Shown: piece by piece, positions 27,132-36,328 of the stretch | How positions within the stretch are numbered: position 1 is the stretch's first letter | Layout of the letters: every line of letters begins with the position of its first letter | DNA from: Gloeobacter morelensis MG652769 | GTDB lineage: Bacteria; Cyanobacteriota; Cyanobacteriia; Gloeobacterales; Gloeobacteraceae | DNA: 64,000 bases | NCBI RefSeq assembly: GCF_021018745.1 | Contig: NZ_CP063845.1 | Location: forward strand, 1,426,001 to 1,490,000 | Direction: 5' to 3' | Notes under the pieces: generated by a model | The model's input: only the letters and a program-made list of their open reading frames with translations | Told to the model about the DNA's origin: nothing | The model's database searches: none | Program-made: the position numbers and the translations under genes

Positions 27132-28072
27132 TGGCGTCTCTCTAAAAAACCGAACAGCAGCGCCATCGCCTTGAAGCTCGCGCGATCGACCGCGTCGGCG
27201 GTGTTCGAGGCGTTGTGGGAGCCGAAGATGCAGCGCTCGTAAGCGCGCAGGGGCGAATCGGCCGCGAGCGGTTCGCCTTCGAACACATCGAGGGCGGCCG
27301 AATGCACCCGGCCACTGGCGAGGGCCGCGATCAACGCCTGCTCGTCGATGAGCGGTCCGCGGGCGACATTGACGACGCGCACACCGGGTTTGATCGACCC
27401 AAACGCTGCACTACCCAGCATGTGGCGGTTTTCGGGGGTGAGCGCGCAGGTAAAGACGATAAAATCGGCCTCGCCGAGGCGCTCGGGCCACCCGGCCGGC
27501 TCGACTTGTTCAAGGCCCGACACCGGCGCATAGCGCGGGTCGTAGGCGATGACGCGCATCTCGGCTGCCACAAGACGGCGGGCGGTTGCTTTACCGATAT
27601 CTCCAAACCCGACCAGAGCGACGATTTTGTCCGCCAGTGAGATGCCGCAGGGCTTCGGCCAACCACCGGCGCGCACCGCGCGGTCGATCGTAAACGTCTC
27701 GCGCGCCAGGGCCGTTACATAGGAAACGGCCACATCCGCCACTTCGGCCCCGAACATCGCCGGGGTGTTGGCAATCGGGATGCCCAGATCGTGGGCGGCG
27801 GCAAAATCGACGTTGTCGACCCCCACCCCCCACTTGACCGCCGCCTTGAGCCGCCCGCGCACGCCGGCTTCGAAGACTGCCCGCGTCGCCGGGTCGTCGC
27901 CGATAATCCAGCCGTCGAAGCCGGGCAACAGTTCTATCAATTCGGCCACCGAGAGCGTCTGCACCACCGGCGGGCAGTGCACCTCGGCCCCGCGCGCTTC
28001 GAAGTGGTCTTTAAAGTGCTCGATGCGCCGCAGCATCGGCGGGCAGGTGAGCAGGACGCGCATTTTAGACAA
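27116..28072 (-). CDS. D-2-hydroxyacid dehydrogenase-family protein
   Basis: About 318 residues. It has the D-isomer 2-hydroxyacid dehydrogenase fold: substrate-side VKWGVGVDNVDFAAAHDLGIPIANTP, NAD motif LVGFGDIGKATA, catalytic Arg in VNVARGPLIDE, Glu in ALDVFEGEP, and His in GSHNAS. Relatives include phosphoglycerate dehydrogenase (about the same length without the ACT domain). It overlaps the cytidylyltransferase gene by eight bases and the SDR gene by 16, so a role in making a precursor for a CMP-activated sugar is more likely than serine synthesis. That is inference. Confidence 0.86.
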   Translation of the reverse strand: MSKMRVLLTCPPMLRRIEHFKDHFEARGAEVHCPPVVQTLSVAELIELLPGFDGWIIGDDPATRAVFEAGVRGRLKAAVKWGVGVDNVDFAAAHDLGIPIANTPAMFGAEVADVAVSYVTALARETFTIDRAVRAGGWPKPCGISLADKIVALVGFGDIGKATARRLVAAEMRVIAYDPRYAPVSGLEQVEPAGWPERLGEADFIVFTCALTPENRHMLGSAAFGSIKPGVRVVNVARGPLIDEQALIAALASGRVHSAALDVFEGEPLAADSPLRAYERCIFGSHNASNTADAVDRASFKAMALLFGFLERRQCPPS

Positions 28073-28766
28073 GGGCAGGGTACAGGGTGCGGGCGATCAT
28101 CTCGGCAATGTCCCAGCCTTCTTGATCGTCGATGTCGGCAGACTCGCGCCGGGGCGTCTCGAACATGGTCGGCCGTTTGCCGATGCGCGAGCGGGTGGCG
28201 GCGAAACTCTCGGCGCTGAAGATATAGAGATTGGAATTTTCCTCGAACCAGGGTTCCAGATCCTGGGTGCGCAGGAGTTTATCCGGATCGTGGTTGACGG
28301 GGCTGCCGTCGGCCCGGTAAAAGCGCGTCTGGAAGCGATTGACCGCAAAGAGTGAATCGGCGCGACCGGCGGCTTTGGCTTGCTGGTAGGCGGTAAGTGC
28401 CCCCCGAATGGTCTGGGCGCTCAACAGCGGGTTGGTCGTGTGGGTCATCAGGTAGACGTCGGCGGGCACGTTCGCGACATCGTCTTCAAGCACCAGGTTC
28501 ATGCTCACAAAATCGCCGCAGATTTCGGCTTTGCGATCGCGAATCAGGACGCGCCGGGAGTCCACCAGACCGTGGTCGGCCAGGATCGCCCGCGCGTCGG
28601 TGTTGATGACCACCCGGTCCACTTCCGGCATCGACAAGAGCGTATCGAGGATCCAGCGAAACAAAGGCTTGCCGTTGAAAGCCCGGAAGTTTTTGCCCGT
28701 CACCCGGGCGCTATGGGCTTTCATGGGTAGCAGAGCGACGATCGGCGCGGTTGGCGATGGCGGCAT
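28065..28766 (-). CDS. CMP-sugar cytidylyltransferase (NeuA/KdsB-like)
   Basis: About 233 residues. The nucleotide-binding N terminus reads LLPMKAHSARVTGKNFR followed by FNGKPLFRW, and further on VVINTDA, typical of acylneuraminate cytidylyltransferases that make CMP-sialic, legionaminic or related acids from CTP. A later LYIFSAESF and the C-terminal DIDDQEGWDIAEMIA complete the family pattern. The gene starts inside the 3' end of the preceding glycosyltransferase gene (56-base overlap). No NeuB-type synthase is in the window, so the sugar acid is not identified. Confidence 0.86.
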   Translation of the reverse strand: MPPSPTAPIVALLPMKAHSARVTGKNFRAFNGKPLFRWILDTLLSMPEVDRVVINTDARAILADHGLVDSRRVLIRDRKAEICGDFVSMNLVLEDDVANVPADVYLMTHTTNPLLSAQTIRGALTAYQQAKAAGRADSLFAVNRFQTRFYRADGSPVNHDPDKLLRTQDLEPWFEENSNLYIFSAESFAATRSRIGKRPTMFETPRRESADIDDQEGWDIAEMIARTLYPALV

Positions 28767-29691
28767 GGTTCTCTCCTGGAGGGGCAGTTGCCGCCGGTCT
28801 TGAACCGGCGGGCTTGCCTGGATAAAAATAGCGTTCTTTTTTGGCTTTGGAGAGCTTTTGGTGCTCGTGGTTGCCGCGGTAGGAGCCCCAGAACTGCATC
28901 AGGCGGAACATAAAAATCTCGCCGGCGAGAGAACCCAGTCGCCCCTGCACCAGGGCGCGGGTGCCATCGAGCCACAGAGCGCTCAACAAATACCGACCAA
29001 AATCAAAAAAACTGATGTGCACCTCCGGCAGGATGTGCTGCAGGGCAATCGCCTCGCGCTCGTAGCGCCTGCGCACCTGCGTCCACGATTCGTGGTGGTG
29101 ATGGACCACCGCCGCCTCCGCCGCGTAGCCGACGCGCAATCCGGCCGTATGCAGGCGTTTGGCCAGGTCCATATCCTCCAGGCCGGTGAGCGCTTCGTCG
29201 AAGCGGTATTGCTGCCAGACAGAGGCCAGCAGGGCGGCATTGGCGTTGTTGCAGAAAAATCCTTCCTGGGGAAAGCAGCTGGTGGAGGCAAAGAACTTGG
29301 CAAACAGCTGGTGTTCACTGAAGCGGGTCGATTCGCCTCCTACCTGGCGACCGTAGCACAGGGGCATCTGCTCGCTGAGCGGAGCCACCAGGTGGGAAAG
29401 CCAGCGCTCGTGCACAGGGATGCAGTGGCCGCTCACGAAAACCAGCACCCGGCCACGGGCGGCGGCGCAGCCGATGTTGAGGGAACGGCCGAAGGAAAAA
29501 TCGACTTTAGGAATAAACTCCAACCGACAGCCGTGGGCGCGGGCGATGGCGACGGTGTCGTCGGTCGAGCCTGAATCGACCACAATCACCTCGCAGGTGA
29601 ATCCGTCGGTGTGTTGAGAGGCAATCGCTTCAAGCAGCCTGGGCAGATAACGCTCTTCGTTGAAGGTGCGGACAATGACACTCACCAGCAT
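28711..29691 (-). CDS. Glycosyltransferase family 2
   Basis: About 326 residues from the ATG at 29691, which gives the normal family start MLVSVIVRTFNEERYL; the frame is open further to 29790 without family support. It shows CEVIVVDSGSTDDTV, FSFGRSLNIGCAAARG, and LTGLEDMDLAKRL. It is the first gene of a tight minus-strand run that carries the CMP-sugar cassette, two methyltransferases and the flippase. Its tail is rich in Pro, Ala and Arg and overlaps the next gene. It may transfer the CMP- or GDP-linked sugar, but the donor is unknown. Confidence 0.87.
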   Translation of the reverse strand: MLVSVIVRTFNEERYLPRLLEAIASQHTDGFTCEVIVVDSGSTDDTVAIARAHGCRLEFIPKVDFSFGRSLNIGCAAARGRVLVFVSGHCIPVHERWLSHLVAPLSEQMPLCYGRQVGGESTRFSEHQLFAKFFASTSCFPQEGFFCNNANAALLASVWQQYRFDEALTGLEDMDLAKRLHTAGLRVGYAAEAAVVHHHHESWTQVRRRYEREAIALQHILPEVHISFFDFGRYLLSALWLDGTRALVQGRLGSLAGEIFMFRLMQFWGSYRGNHEHQKLSKAKKERYFYPGKPAGSRPAATAPPGENHAAIANRADRRSATHESP

Positions 29692-30172
29692 GGGCTTTCC
29701 CGACGAAAAAGCGACATCGCAGTAGAAGGTTGAAGCAGTGCGCAATTGGAGATTCCCTGAACTGCCTACCAGGACAGCAATAGAGGACAATTCCGAGCCT
29801 AAATGGCCGCCAGGCGAGGTGAAGCACTCTCAAGCCTTGGGGAGCAAAGGGGACGCAACCAGGACAACGACAGGTACCGGCTCAGCCTTGCACGTGTTTG
29901 AGTCAGGTTTTTCTGACTATCCCGAAATCCGTCCACAAGCATTGTTACAGATTTTGCGCAAACGTCATCATCCGTCGGCGCGATTGATCCGGAGTTGCTC
30001 AGCAGCGAGGCCGACACAGAACCCTGCCGGGAAGGAGCGAGGCGAAGGGCTCTCAAGCTCTCGACGGCGATGCAGACGCCGCCCACACCCGCCAGGTTCA
30101 CAAGCGGGGAAAAATCGACAGAAGCCCGGTGTCGATGCGCTAGCATGACGTGCGATGTCAGGGAAGATGCCA
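29692..30172. other. Divergent intergenic region, no supported gene
   Basis: About 480 bases lie between the minus-strand glycosyltransferase operon and the plus-strand decarboxylase operon. Open frames exist on both strands, but none has a recognisable domain or a good ribosome site. AGTCAG at 29901-29906 pairs with CTGACT at 29913-29918 around a T-rich loop. The region must hold promoters for both operons. I do not see a clear -35/-10 pair. Confidence 0.5.
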
Positions 30173-31108
30173 ATGCGCGTTCTGATTACAGGGGGGGCAG
30201 GGTTTATCGGATCGCACCTGTGCGATCGGTTGGTCAAGGCCGGAGACGAAGTGATTTGCCTGGACAATTACTTTACCGGGACGCGTACCAATATCGCCCA
30301 CCTGCGCGATTGCCCCAATTTTGAATTTATCCGCCACGACGTCACCGAACCGATTCGTCTGGAGGTGGACCGGGTGTACCATCTGGCCTGTCCGGCTTCT
30401 CCCATCCACTACCAGTACAACCCGGTCAAGACGGTCAAGACCAGCGTGCTGGGGACCCTCAATATGCTGGGCCTCGCGAAGCGGGTCAAGGCGCGCATTT
30501 TGCTCGCTTCGACCTCCGAGGTCTACGGCGACCCGCTGGTACACCCACAGAACGAAGATTATTGGGGAAATGTCAACCCCGTGGGCATCCGCAGCTGCTA
30601 CGACGAATCAAAGCGCCTTGCGGAGACCCTGATGATGGATTATCACCGCCAGAACCACGTCGACATCCGGATTATCCGCATCTTCAACACCTACGGCCCC
30701 CGCATGAACGAGGGGGACGGGCGGGTGGTCAGCAACTTTTTGTTCCAGGCGCTGCGCGGCGAGGCGCTGACTATCTATGGCGAAGGCAAACAGACCCGCA
30801 GCTTTTGCTACATCGACGATCTGGTGGAGGGGATGATCCGCCTGATGAACAGCGACTATATCGGCCCGATGAACGTCGGCAATCCGGACGAATTTACGAT
30901 CCTGGAACTGGCCGATCAGGTGCGCTCCTTGATCGACCCGCAACTGCCGGTGCTCTTCAACCCGCTACCGTCGGACGACCCGCGCCAGCGCTGCCCCGAC
31001 ATCGGCCGGGCGCGGCGGATTTTGGGCTGGCAGCCGACGGTGGCCCTGGGCGAGGGGCTCGCGCGCACAGCGGCGGATTTTCGCGCCCGGCTGATGCAGC
31101 ATGCGTGA
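30173..31108 (+). CDS. UDP-glucuronate decarboxylase (UDP-xylose synthase type)
   Basis: About 311 residues from the ATG at 30173, six bases after AGGGAAG; ATGs at 30155 and 30167 are also in frame. The extended SDR core is [20 protein letters not shown], then CLDNYFTG, the catalytic Ser in [12 protein letters not shown] and Tyr-Lys in [10 protein letters not shown], with [10 protein letters not shown] and [14 protein letters not shown]. The motif set is that of UXS enzymes, which convert UDP-glucuronate to UDP-xylose. It would supply xylose for surface polysaccharide. It overlaps the next gene by eight bases. Confidence 0.92.
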   Translation: MRVLITGGAGFIGSHLCDRLVKAGDEVICLDNYFTGTRTNIAHLRDCPNFEFIRHDVTEPIRLEVDRVYHLACPASPIHYQYNPVKTVKTSVLGTLNMLGLAKRVKARILLASTSEVYGDPLVHPQNEDYWGNVNPVGIRSCYDESKRLAETLMMDYHRQNHVDIRIIRIFNTYGPRMNEGDGRVVSNFLFQALRGEALTIYGEGKQTRSFCYIDDLVEGMIRLMNSDYIGPMNVGNPDEFTILELADQVRSLIDPQLPVLFNPLPSDDPRQRCPDIGRARRILGWQPTVALGEGLARTAADFRARLMQHA

Positions 31109-32036
31109 ACCGCTGCCCCCGGCCTTTGAGCATTTGAGCCTGGCGGAGCGCATCTTTGCGACGCTGGCGCTCATCGAGCGCCGGGGCTTCTGCGTCGAGT
31201 TGGGCTGCCTGGCGGAGTGGCTGGTGGGCGGAGCGGTGGCGGCGGGCGAACTGCGCGCCGCCGTCGAGCGCACCGAGGGCCTGCACATCAGTGGCGACCT
31301 GGTGCACACCGACCGGCTCGATCCGACTGCGGTGCGCCGCACCCTGGAGCGCCAGCAGGCCCACCCGGAGGCTGCCCGTCGCTGGTGGTCCACTGTCGAA
31401 GCGTACGTCGAACAGTTGGTGTCGCACTGTCCACAGATCCGCTGCGTGGCGCTGGCAGGCTCGATGGCCGCGGGCGGCTTCGTCGAGACCGACGATGTCG
31501 ATTTCAATTTGTTTGTCGAGGACGACACCCGCTACACCACCTATCTGCAGGCAAACGTGATCGCCCTGGGTTTTAGCGCCCGCCACCGCAGGCGGCCCAC
31601 CGACGCCCACACCCGTCGGCCGTTTTTGCCCAAGCTCATGAGTATCAACGTCATCTGGGCCGAAGCTGAAGTGCGTCCGTTTGTGCGCCAGGACGGGGCG
31701 ATGGCGCTGGAGCTGTTTTTGAGCCGACCGCTGTGGGGGGACAACTACTACCGCAGTGTGCTGGGTTGCAACCGCTGGCTCGATGGCTATTTTCCGCAAT
31801 TTGGGGCGGCGGATTTTTTGTGCCCGGCCGCCCGGTCGCACCGGACGAGTCCCTGGTGCCGCTGGCGCGAGCGCTTCAGCTACGCCGCCGCCTACGCGGG
31901 CTGGCGGTGGGTGATGTGGACGCGCCGGCACAACCCCGAAGCCCTGGCGCGCGTCGAACTGGTGCGCAAGTACCAGCACCCCTACGCCCTTTTCGGTTCC
32001 TCCGACGCCGGGAGCGGGGTAGACTGCGTAAAGTAA
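31101..32036 (+). CDS. Nucleotidyltransferase-fold protein
   Basis: About 311 residues. Near the middle [12 protein letters not shown] (Gly-Ser at 120-121) followed by DDVDFNLF (Asp132/Asp134) is the GS...DxD active-site pattern of polymerase-beta-type nucleotidyltransferases. The N-terminal 100 residues are helical and the C-terminal 100 are rich in Trp, Tyr and Arg ([13 protein letters not shown]), possibly membrane-associated. Substrate and partner are not known. It overlaps the decarboxylase gene and is followed 16 bases later by a radical SAM gene, so the three probably work together. Confidence 0.68.
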   Translation: MREPLPPAFEHLSLAERIFATLALIERRGFCVELGCLAEWLVGGAVAAGELRAAVERTEGLHISGDLVHTDRLDPTAVRRTLERQQAHPEAARRWWSTVEAYVEQLVSHCPQIRCVALAGSMAAGGFVETDDVDFNLFVEDDTRYTTYLQANVIALGFSARHRRRPTDAHTRRPFLPKLMSINVIWAEAEVRPFVRQDGAMALELFLSRPLWGDNYYRSVLGCNRWLDGYFPQFGAADFLCPAARSHRTSPWCRWRERFSYAAAYAGWRWVMWTRRHNPEALARVELVRKYQHPYALFGSSDAGSGVDCVK

Positions 32037-32052
32037 TCCGCCAGGTGCTCGG

Positions 32053-33036
32053 ATGGCTCCGCTGGTCTGCAACTACTACGTCACCTACAAGTGCAACGCC
32101 CGTTGCCACTTTTGCGATATCTGGGCGCTGACGCCGCCGCCGGAGTCGAGCTACCAGACCATTTGCGCCAATTTGCGCGATCTCAAGCGCCTTGGCGTCA
32201 AATACGTCGACTTTACCGGCGGCGAGCCGCTCCTGCGGCCCGATATCGTCGAACTTTACGCCGAATCTAAGCGCCTGGGCCTGATGACCACCCTGACCAC
32301 CAACACGATCCTCTACCCCAAAAAAGCCGAAGCCCTGCGGGGGTTGGTCGACTTTTTGAATTTTTCTCTGGACGGTCCCGACGCCGCTTCCCACAACCAG
32401 TCGCGGGGGGTGGACATCTTCGAGCGACTCATCGAATCGGTGCACCTGGCGCGCGCTCTGGGCGAGTACCCGACGCTCAACTTCACCGTCACCGCCCAAA
32501 ATTTCGCCCGCATCGGCGAGGTGGCCGAACTGGCCCGCCGCCTGGAGGTGCGCGTCTGGCTCAACCCGGCTTTTACCGCCCACGAACATTACAACAGCGC
32601 CAAAAATCCGACACCCGCGATCGTGGCGGCCATCCGCGGCGCGGCCGAGCGCTACCGGGGCACGGTGGGCTACAACCGGGCCGCCCTCGCTCTGATCGAA
32701 GCTGGGGGCAACGACACCACCAGACCCCGCTGCAAAGCGGTCGATGCAGTGATCGTCATTTCCCCGGACGACAAGTTGCTGCTGCCTTGCTACCACTTCG
32801 CCCAGCACGCGGCTCCCATCGGCGGTCGCCTTTATGATCTCTATACCGAGGGCGAAAAAGTCCAGGAGTACCGGACCTCCCAGGGCAAGCTCAAAGTCTG
32901 TGAAAGCTGCACAGTCTGGTGCTACTTGATCCCGAGCTTCTTCAAGGGACTTGACCGCTACACGCTCCTCAACGGCTTCACCTACGCCGATGAGTTCTTT
33001 GCGCGCCGCCGGGGGCGGCGCGGGGTGGCCGTGTAA
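32053..33036 (+). CDS. Radical SAM protein with C-terminal cysteine cluster
   Basis: About 327 residues. Cys14, Cys18 and Cys21 (CNARCHFC) bind the catalytic [4Fe-4S] cluster and SAM; DFTGGEPLLRPD is the GGE motif. A second set of cysteines, Cys217, Cys236, Cys273, Cys276 and Cys280, suggests an auxiliary cluster of the SPASM/twitch kind. The general pattern recalls radical SAM enzymes that act on lipids or sugars (HpnH-like) or peptides. The exact reaction is not evident. Context: the UDP-xylose synthase and nucleotidyltransferase genes immediately upstream. Confidence 0.84.
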   Translation: MAPLVCNYYVTYKCNARCHFCDIWALTPPPESSYQTICANLRDLKRLGVKYVDFTGGEPLLRPDIVELYAESKRLGLMTTLTTNTILYPKKAEALRGLVDFLNFSLDGPDAASHNQSRGVDIFERLIESVHLARALGEYPTLNFTVTAQNFARIGEVAELARRLEVRVWLNPAFTAHEHYNSAKNPTPAIVAAIRGAAERYRGTVGYNRAALALIEAGGNDTTRPRCKAVDAVIVISPDDKLLLPCYHFAQHAAPIGGRLYDLYTEGEKVQEYRTSQGKLKVCESCTVWCYLIPSFFKGLDRYTLLNGFTYADEFFARRRGRRGVAV

Positions 33037-33076
33037 GCGGTGTTACACTCAAATTGACAATTTATTGCCCGCCGGT

Positions 33077-33556
33077 ATGCCTCTGCTCAACCTGGTGCCC
33101 GACAACGGCAACCGCTTTGTGGCGGATGTCGAGAAGCATAGTTCCATCGCCCTCTGGGCGCCCCCCGAGGGCGGCATCGAAGGCAACTACCAGCGCCGGT
33201 TGCGGGGAATCGGCTATCGCACGCAGATCCTCACCGCCAAGGGGTTGGGGGATATCTCGCGTTTTTTGCTCGAGAGCCACGGCGTCCGCCCGGCCCATCT
33301 GGGCAAAAAGGACAAGCGCGTATTTACTTTACCGCCGGAACTGGCGATCTACATGGACACGCTGCCGGCGAGCGCCAAAGGTTTCGTGCTCTGGATCATC
33401 GAAGGCAAAGTGCTCTCGCTTTTTGAGCTGGAGTCTCTGGTCGGGCTGCCGGCGGCGGTCCCAAAACTCAAGGTGATCGTCGAGGTGGGCAGCGACTACA
33501 ACATCCGCTGGATGCCGCTGGAGCAGGCGGTGTCCAAGATGGCGGAGGGGCGTTAG
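33077..33556 (+). CDS. ndhN: NAD(P)H-quinone oxidoreductase subunit N
   Basis: 159 residues from the ATG at 33077, the usual size. Diagnostic stretches are GGIEGNYQRRLRGIGY, AKGLGDISRFLLESHGVRPAHLGKK and GFVLWIIEGKVLS. NdhN is a soluble peripheral subunit of the cyanobacterial NDH-1 complex, needed for respiration and cyclic electron flow around photosystem I; in Gloeobacter this would be in the cytoplasmic membrane because thylakoids are absent. The frame is open upstream to 32951, inside the radical SAM gene, but that is not family-like. It is followed nine bases later by ldpA. Confidence 0.95.
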   Translation: MPLLNLVPDNGNRFVADVEKHSSIALWAPPEGGIEGNYQRRLRGIGYRTQILTAKGLGDISRFLLESHGVRPAHLGKKDKRVFTLPPELAIYMDTLPASAKGFVLWIIEGKVLSLFELESLVGLPAAVPKLKVIVEVGSDYNIRWMPLEQAVSKMAEGR

Positions 33557-33565
33557 AATACGGAC

Positions 33566-34621
33566 GTGAAATGCCTGGCCCGTCCGTATGGTTCTTTAGC
33601 TGCCGGTAGCTGGTTCAAGCTCATTGGAGGAGCCAGTCTCCAGAATCTTCCGACCCTATCCAATCTGGCACTTGTGTACACCCTGGCCGGGGCGGACTGC
33701 ATCGACGTCTCCGCCGATCCGGCGGTGATCGCGGCAGTCGGTGAGGCGATAGTCCACGGTCGCCGTTTGGCGGGCTTCTCCCCGGATGCGGGGCCGTTTT
33801 TGATGGTGAGCCTCAGCGATGGAGACGATCCCCATTTTCGCAAGGCCCATTTCGATGCTGAGCGCTGTCCGAGCGACTGTCCGCGCCCCTGTCTGCGCAT
33901 CTGTCCGGTGGACGCTATTGCTGCGGGCGGCATCGAGGCTCTGCGCTGCTACGGCTGCGGTCGCTGCGCCCCTGTCTGCCCGCTGGGCTTGATCGAGTTT
34001 CGCGCCTGGCAGCCCGAGGTGGCCACCATCGGGGCGCTGCTTGCGGACTGTCCGGTGGATGCCGTCGAGATCCACACCCACCGGGGCAACCTCGCAGGTT
34101 TCAGGCGGCTGTGGGCGGGGCTGGTGCCCGTGTTGCCCCGCTTGAAACTGCTGGCGGTGAGCTTTCCCGATGAGCCGGGCATGCGCGAGCACCTGGCGGA
34201 TCTTTGGGAGGTGATGCGCGCCGGTCCGCTCTCGGATGCCGCCCGTTCGCATATCGTCTGGCAGATAGACGGTCTGCCGATGAGCGGCGATCTGGCCCGC
34301 GGTACGGCCAGAGCCTCGGTGCGCTTTGCCCGCGAAGTGAGTACCTGGCGCCTGCCGGGGTATTTGCAGCTGGCGGGGGGCACCAACGACGCGAGCGTCG
34401 CACTGGCCCGGGCCGCCGGGCTCACGATAGGCGGCATCGGCTACGGCTCCTATGCCCGCCAACTGGTCCAGGCCCAGACTGAAACGGGTCCGCTCGCCGA
34501 GGAGCCCGAGCGCCTGTGCCGGGCTGTGGAGCAGGCCCGAGCGCTTGTCTGCCAACTCAAACCCCATCTTCAACAGGAGGGTGCCGCCCCATGGCTTACG
34601 ACGACACCGCAACTTCGATGA
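33566..34621 (+). CDS. ldpA: LdpA, iron-sulphur circadian input protein
   Basis: About 351 residues from a GTG at 33566. The N-terminal GSWFKLIGGASLQNLP and LALVYTLAGADCIDVSADPAVI are characteristic of LdpA. Two ferredoxin-like cysteine groups follow near residues 100-145 (CPSDCPRPCLRIC and CYGCGRCAPVCP), enough for two [4Fe-4S] clusters. LdpA senses redox or light state and feeds it to the Kai clock in Synechococcus; Gloeobacter is reported to lack kai genes, so its role may differ here. It overlaps the next gene by 31 bases. Confidence 0.92.
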   Translation: MKCLARPYGSLAAGSWFKLIGGASLQNLPTLSNLALVYTLAGADCIDVSADPAVIAAVGEAIVHGRRLAGFSPDAGPFLMVSLSDGDDPHFRKAHFDAERCPSDCPRPCLRICPVDAIAAGGIEALRCYGCGRCAPVCPLGLIEFRAWQPEVATIGALLADCPVDAVEIHTHRGNLAGFRRLWAGLVPVLPRLKLLAVSFPDEPGMREHLADLWEVMRAGPLSDAARSHIVWQIDGLPMSGDLARGTARASVRFAREVSTWRLPGYLQLAGGTNDASVALARAAGLTIGGIGYGSYARQLVQAQTETGPLAEEPERLCRAVEQARALVCQLKPHLQQEGAAPWLTTTPQLR

Positions 34622-36240
34622 ACCACAACGAAATGCGCGTCACCGACGACCTGGAGAAGCTGCTGGCCATCCTGCCGGTACCGCTGCAGGAGCGTCTGCA
34701 CGCCCACGAACGCCTCGACGAACTGGTCGAGGTGGTGCTGGATCTAGGACGGCGGCCGGAGGCGCGCTTTCGCGAAGGCAGCGACTATCTCTCCGAGATC
34801 CCGGTCACCCAGGACGAACTGGACGGGTGCACCGCCCGGGTGGGCGAATTTTCCGGCGACAACCGCGCGGGCATCGAGCGGACCCTCCACCGCATCAGTG
34901 CGATGCGCAACCGCCACGGCAAAATTATCGGTCTGACCTGTCGGGTGGGTCGGGCGGTCTTCGGCACCATCGGCATGATCCGCGACCTGGTCGAATCGGG
35001 CCGCTCGATTTTGCTGTTGGGCCGCCCCGGCGTCGGCAAGACCACCGCCCTGCGCGAGATCGCCCGCGTGCTGGCGGACGATCTGCACAAGCGCGTCGTG
35101 ATTATCGACACCAGCAACGAAATCGCCGGCGACGGCGACATTCCGCACCCGGCCATCGGCCGGGCGCGGCGCATGCAGGTGGCCCGACCCGAGTACCAGC
35201 ACCAGGTGATGATCGAGGCGGTCGAAAACCACATGCCCGAGGTGATCGTCATCGACGAAATCGGCACCGAACTGGAGGCACTGGCGGCGCGCACGATCGC
35301 CGAGCGCGGTGTGCAACTGGTCGGTACCGCCCACGGCAACAAGCTCGAGAACCTGATCAAAAACCCGACCCTGAGCGATTTGATCGGCGGCATCCAGACG
35401 GTGACCCTGGGCGACGAAGAAGCGCGCCGCCGCGGCACCCAAAAGAGCGTGCTGGAGCGCAAGGCGCCGCCCACTTTCGAGATCGCCGTCGAGATGCAGG
35501 AGCGCTACAAGTGGATCGTCCACAAGGACGTCGCTGAGACAGTCGACTACTTGCTGCGCGACCGCAAGCCGCTACCTGAGACCCGCGCCCTCAACTCCGT
35601 AGGCAAAGTCAGCGTCACGCGCGAACTCTCCGAGGCGGAGTGGGACGAGCCGCTCACCAGCCGCACCGGCTCCTGGCACAGCCCGGTGCCGGTGGTGCCT
35701 CTAGGGGCGATGGAGATGGAGGCCGATTTTGACGGCAGCCGCGTGCGCATCTATCCCTACGCGGTCTCGCGCAGCCACCTGGAGCGCATCGTCAACACCC
35801 TGGGCTACCCGGTGCTGCTCACCAAAGAGATCGACGAAGCGGACGTGGTGCTCGCCTTGCGCTCCCACGTGCGCGACAAGGGCAAAATCGCCGCCGTCGC
35901 CCAAAATCGCCAGATCCCCGTGCACACGGTCAAAGCCAACACCATCCCCCACATCACCCGGGCGCTGCGGCGCATCTTGCAGATCGACGAACCCGGCATC
36001 CCAGGCGATCTGGACGCCGGTTTATTCGGTTCGCTCGATTCGGAGGACGAACTGGAGGCGATGGAGGAGGCCCGCCTGGCAGTCGAGCAGATTGTGCTGC
36101 CCAAGGGCCAGCCGGTCGAACTTTTGCCCAGAGCCCCGCACATCCGCAAGATGCAGCACGAACTGGTGGAGCACTACCGGCTCAAATCCGAGAGCTTCGG
36201 CCAGGAGCCCAACCGCAGGCTGCGTATTTATCCGGAGTAA
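34591..36240 (+). CDS. Ycf45-type AAA ATPase with R3H domain
   Basis: About 549 residues from the ATG at 34591, preceded by GGAGG inside the end of ldpA. The AAA core has Walker A LLLGRPGVGKTTALRE, Walker B EVIVIDEIGTELE and sensor-like LVGTAHGN. The last 80 residues form an R3H single-stranded nucleic-acid-binding domain, with IRKMQHELVEHYRLKSES and EPNRRLRIYPE. The family is plastid Ycf45/bacterial R3H ATPase, thought to bind nucleic acid, function not settled. It is the third gene of the ndhN-ldpA transcript. Confidence 0.9.
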   Translation: MAYDDTATSMNHNEMRVTDDLEKLLAILPVPLQERLHAHERLDELVEVVLDLGRRPEARFREGSDYLSEIPVTQDELDGCTARVGEFSGDNRAGIERTLHRISAMRNRHGKIIGLTCRVGRAVFGTIGMIRDLVESGRSILLLGRPGVGKTTALREIARVLADDLHKRVVIIDTSNEIAGDGDIPHPAIGRARRMQVARPEYQHQVMIEAVENHMPEVIVIDEIGTELEALAARTIAERGVQLVGTAHGNKLENLIKNPTLSDLIGGIQTVTLGDEEARRRGTQKSVLERKAPPTFEIAVEMQERYKWIVHKDVAETVDYLLRDRKPLPETRALNSVGKVSVTRELSEAEWDEPLTSRTGSWHSPVPVVPLGAMEMEADFDGSRVRIYPYAVSRSHLERIVNTLGYPVLLTKEIDEADVVLALRSHVRDKGKIAAVAQNRQIPVHTVKANTIPHITRALRRILQIDEPGIPGDLDAGLFGSLDSEDELEAMEEARLAVEQIVLPKGQPVELLPRAPHIRKMQHELVEHYRLKSESFGQEPNRRLRIYPE

Positions 36241-36284
36241 GTCCCAGGTGGGTGTCAAGGGCGGATCTCCGCACCTGCGGGGGT

Positions 36285-36318
36285 CCAGCCCAGCTGTTAT
36301 ATTGGCAAAAAAGGCTGG
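36285..36318 (+). promoter_or_regulatory. Possible leader hairpin before clpR
   Basis: CCAGCC at 36285-36290 can pair with GGCTGG at 36313-36318, which runs into the GGGGAG ribosome site of clpR. The loop holds TATATT (36298-36303), a -10-like box. Either a promoter or a structure that limits translation is possible, not both at once. Weak evidence. Confidence 0.3.
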
Positions 36319-36328
36319 GGAGTCACCA

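Noticed and set aside
29799-30173. 124-codon minus-strand frame in the divergent region
   Set aside because: It has no ribosome site, no recognisable domain, an odd composition, and overlaps the start of the decarboxylase gene.
33033-33046. GTA-N8-TAC, an NtcA-like site upstream of ndhN
   Set aside because: About fifteen such matches are expected by chance in 64 kb, and the spacing would put the transcription start beyond the ndhN start codon.
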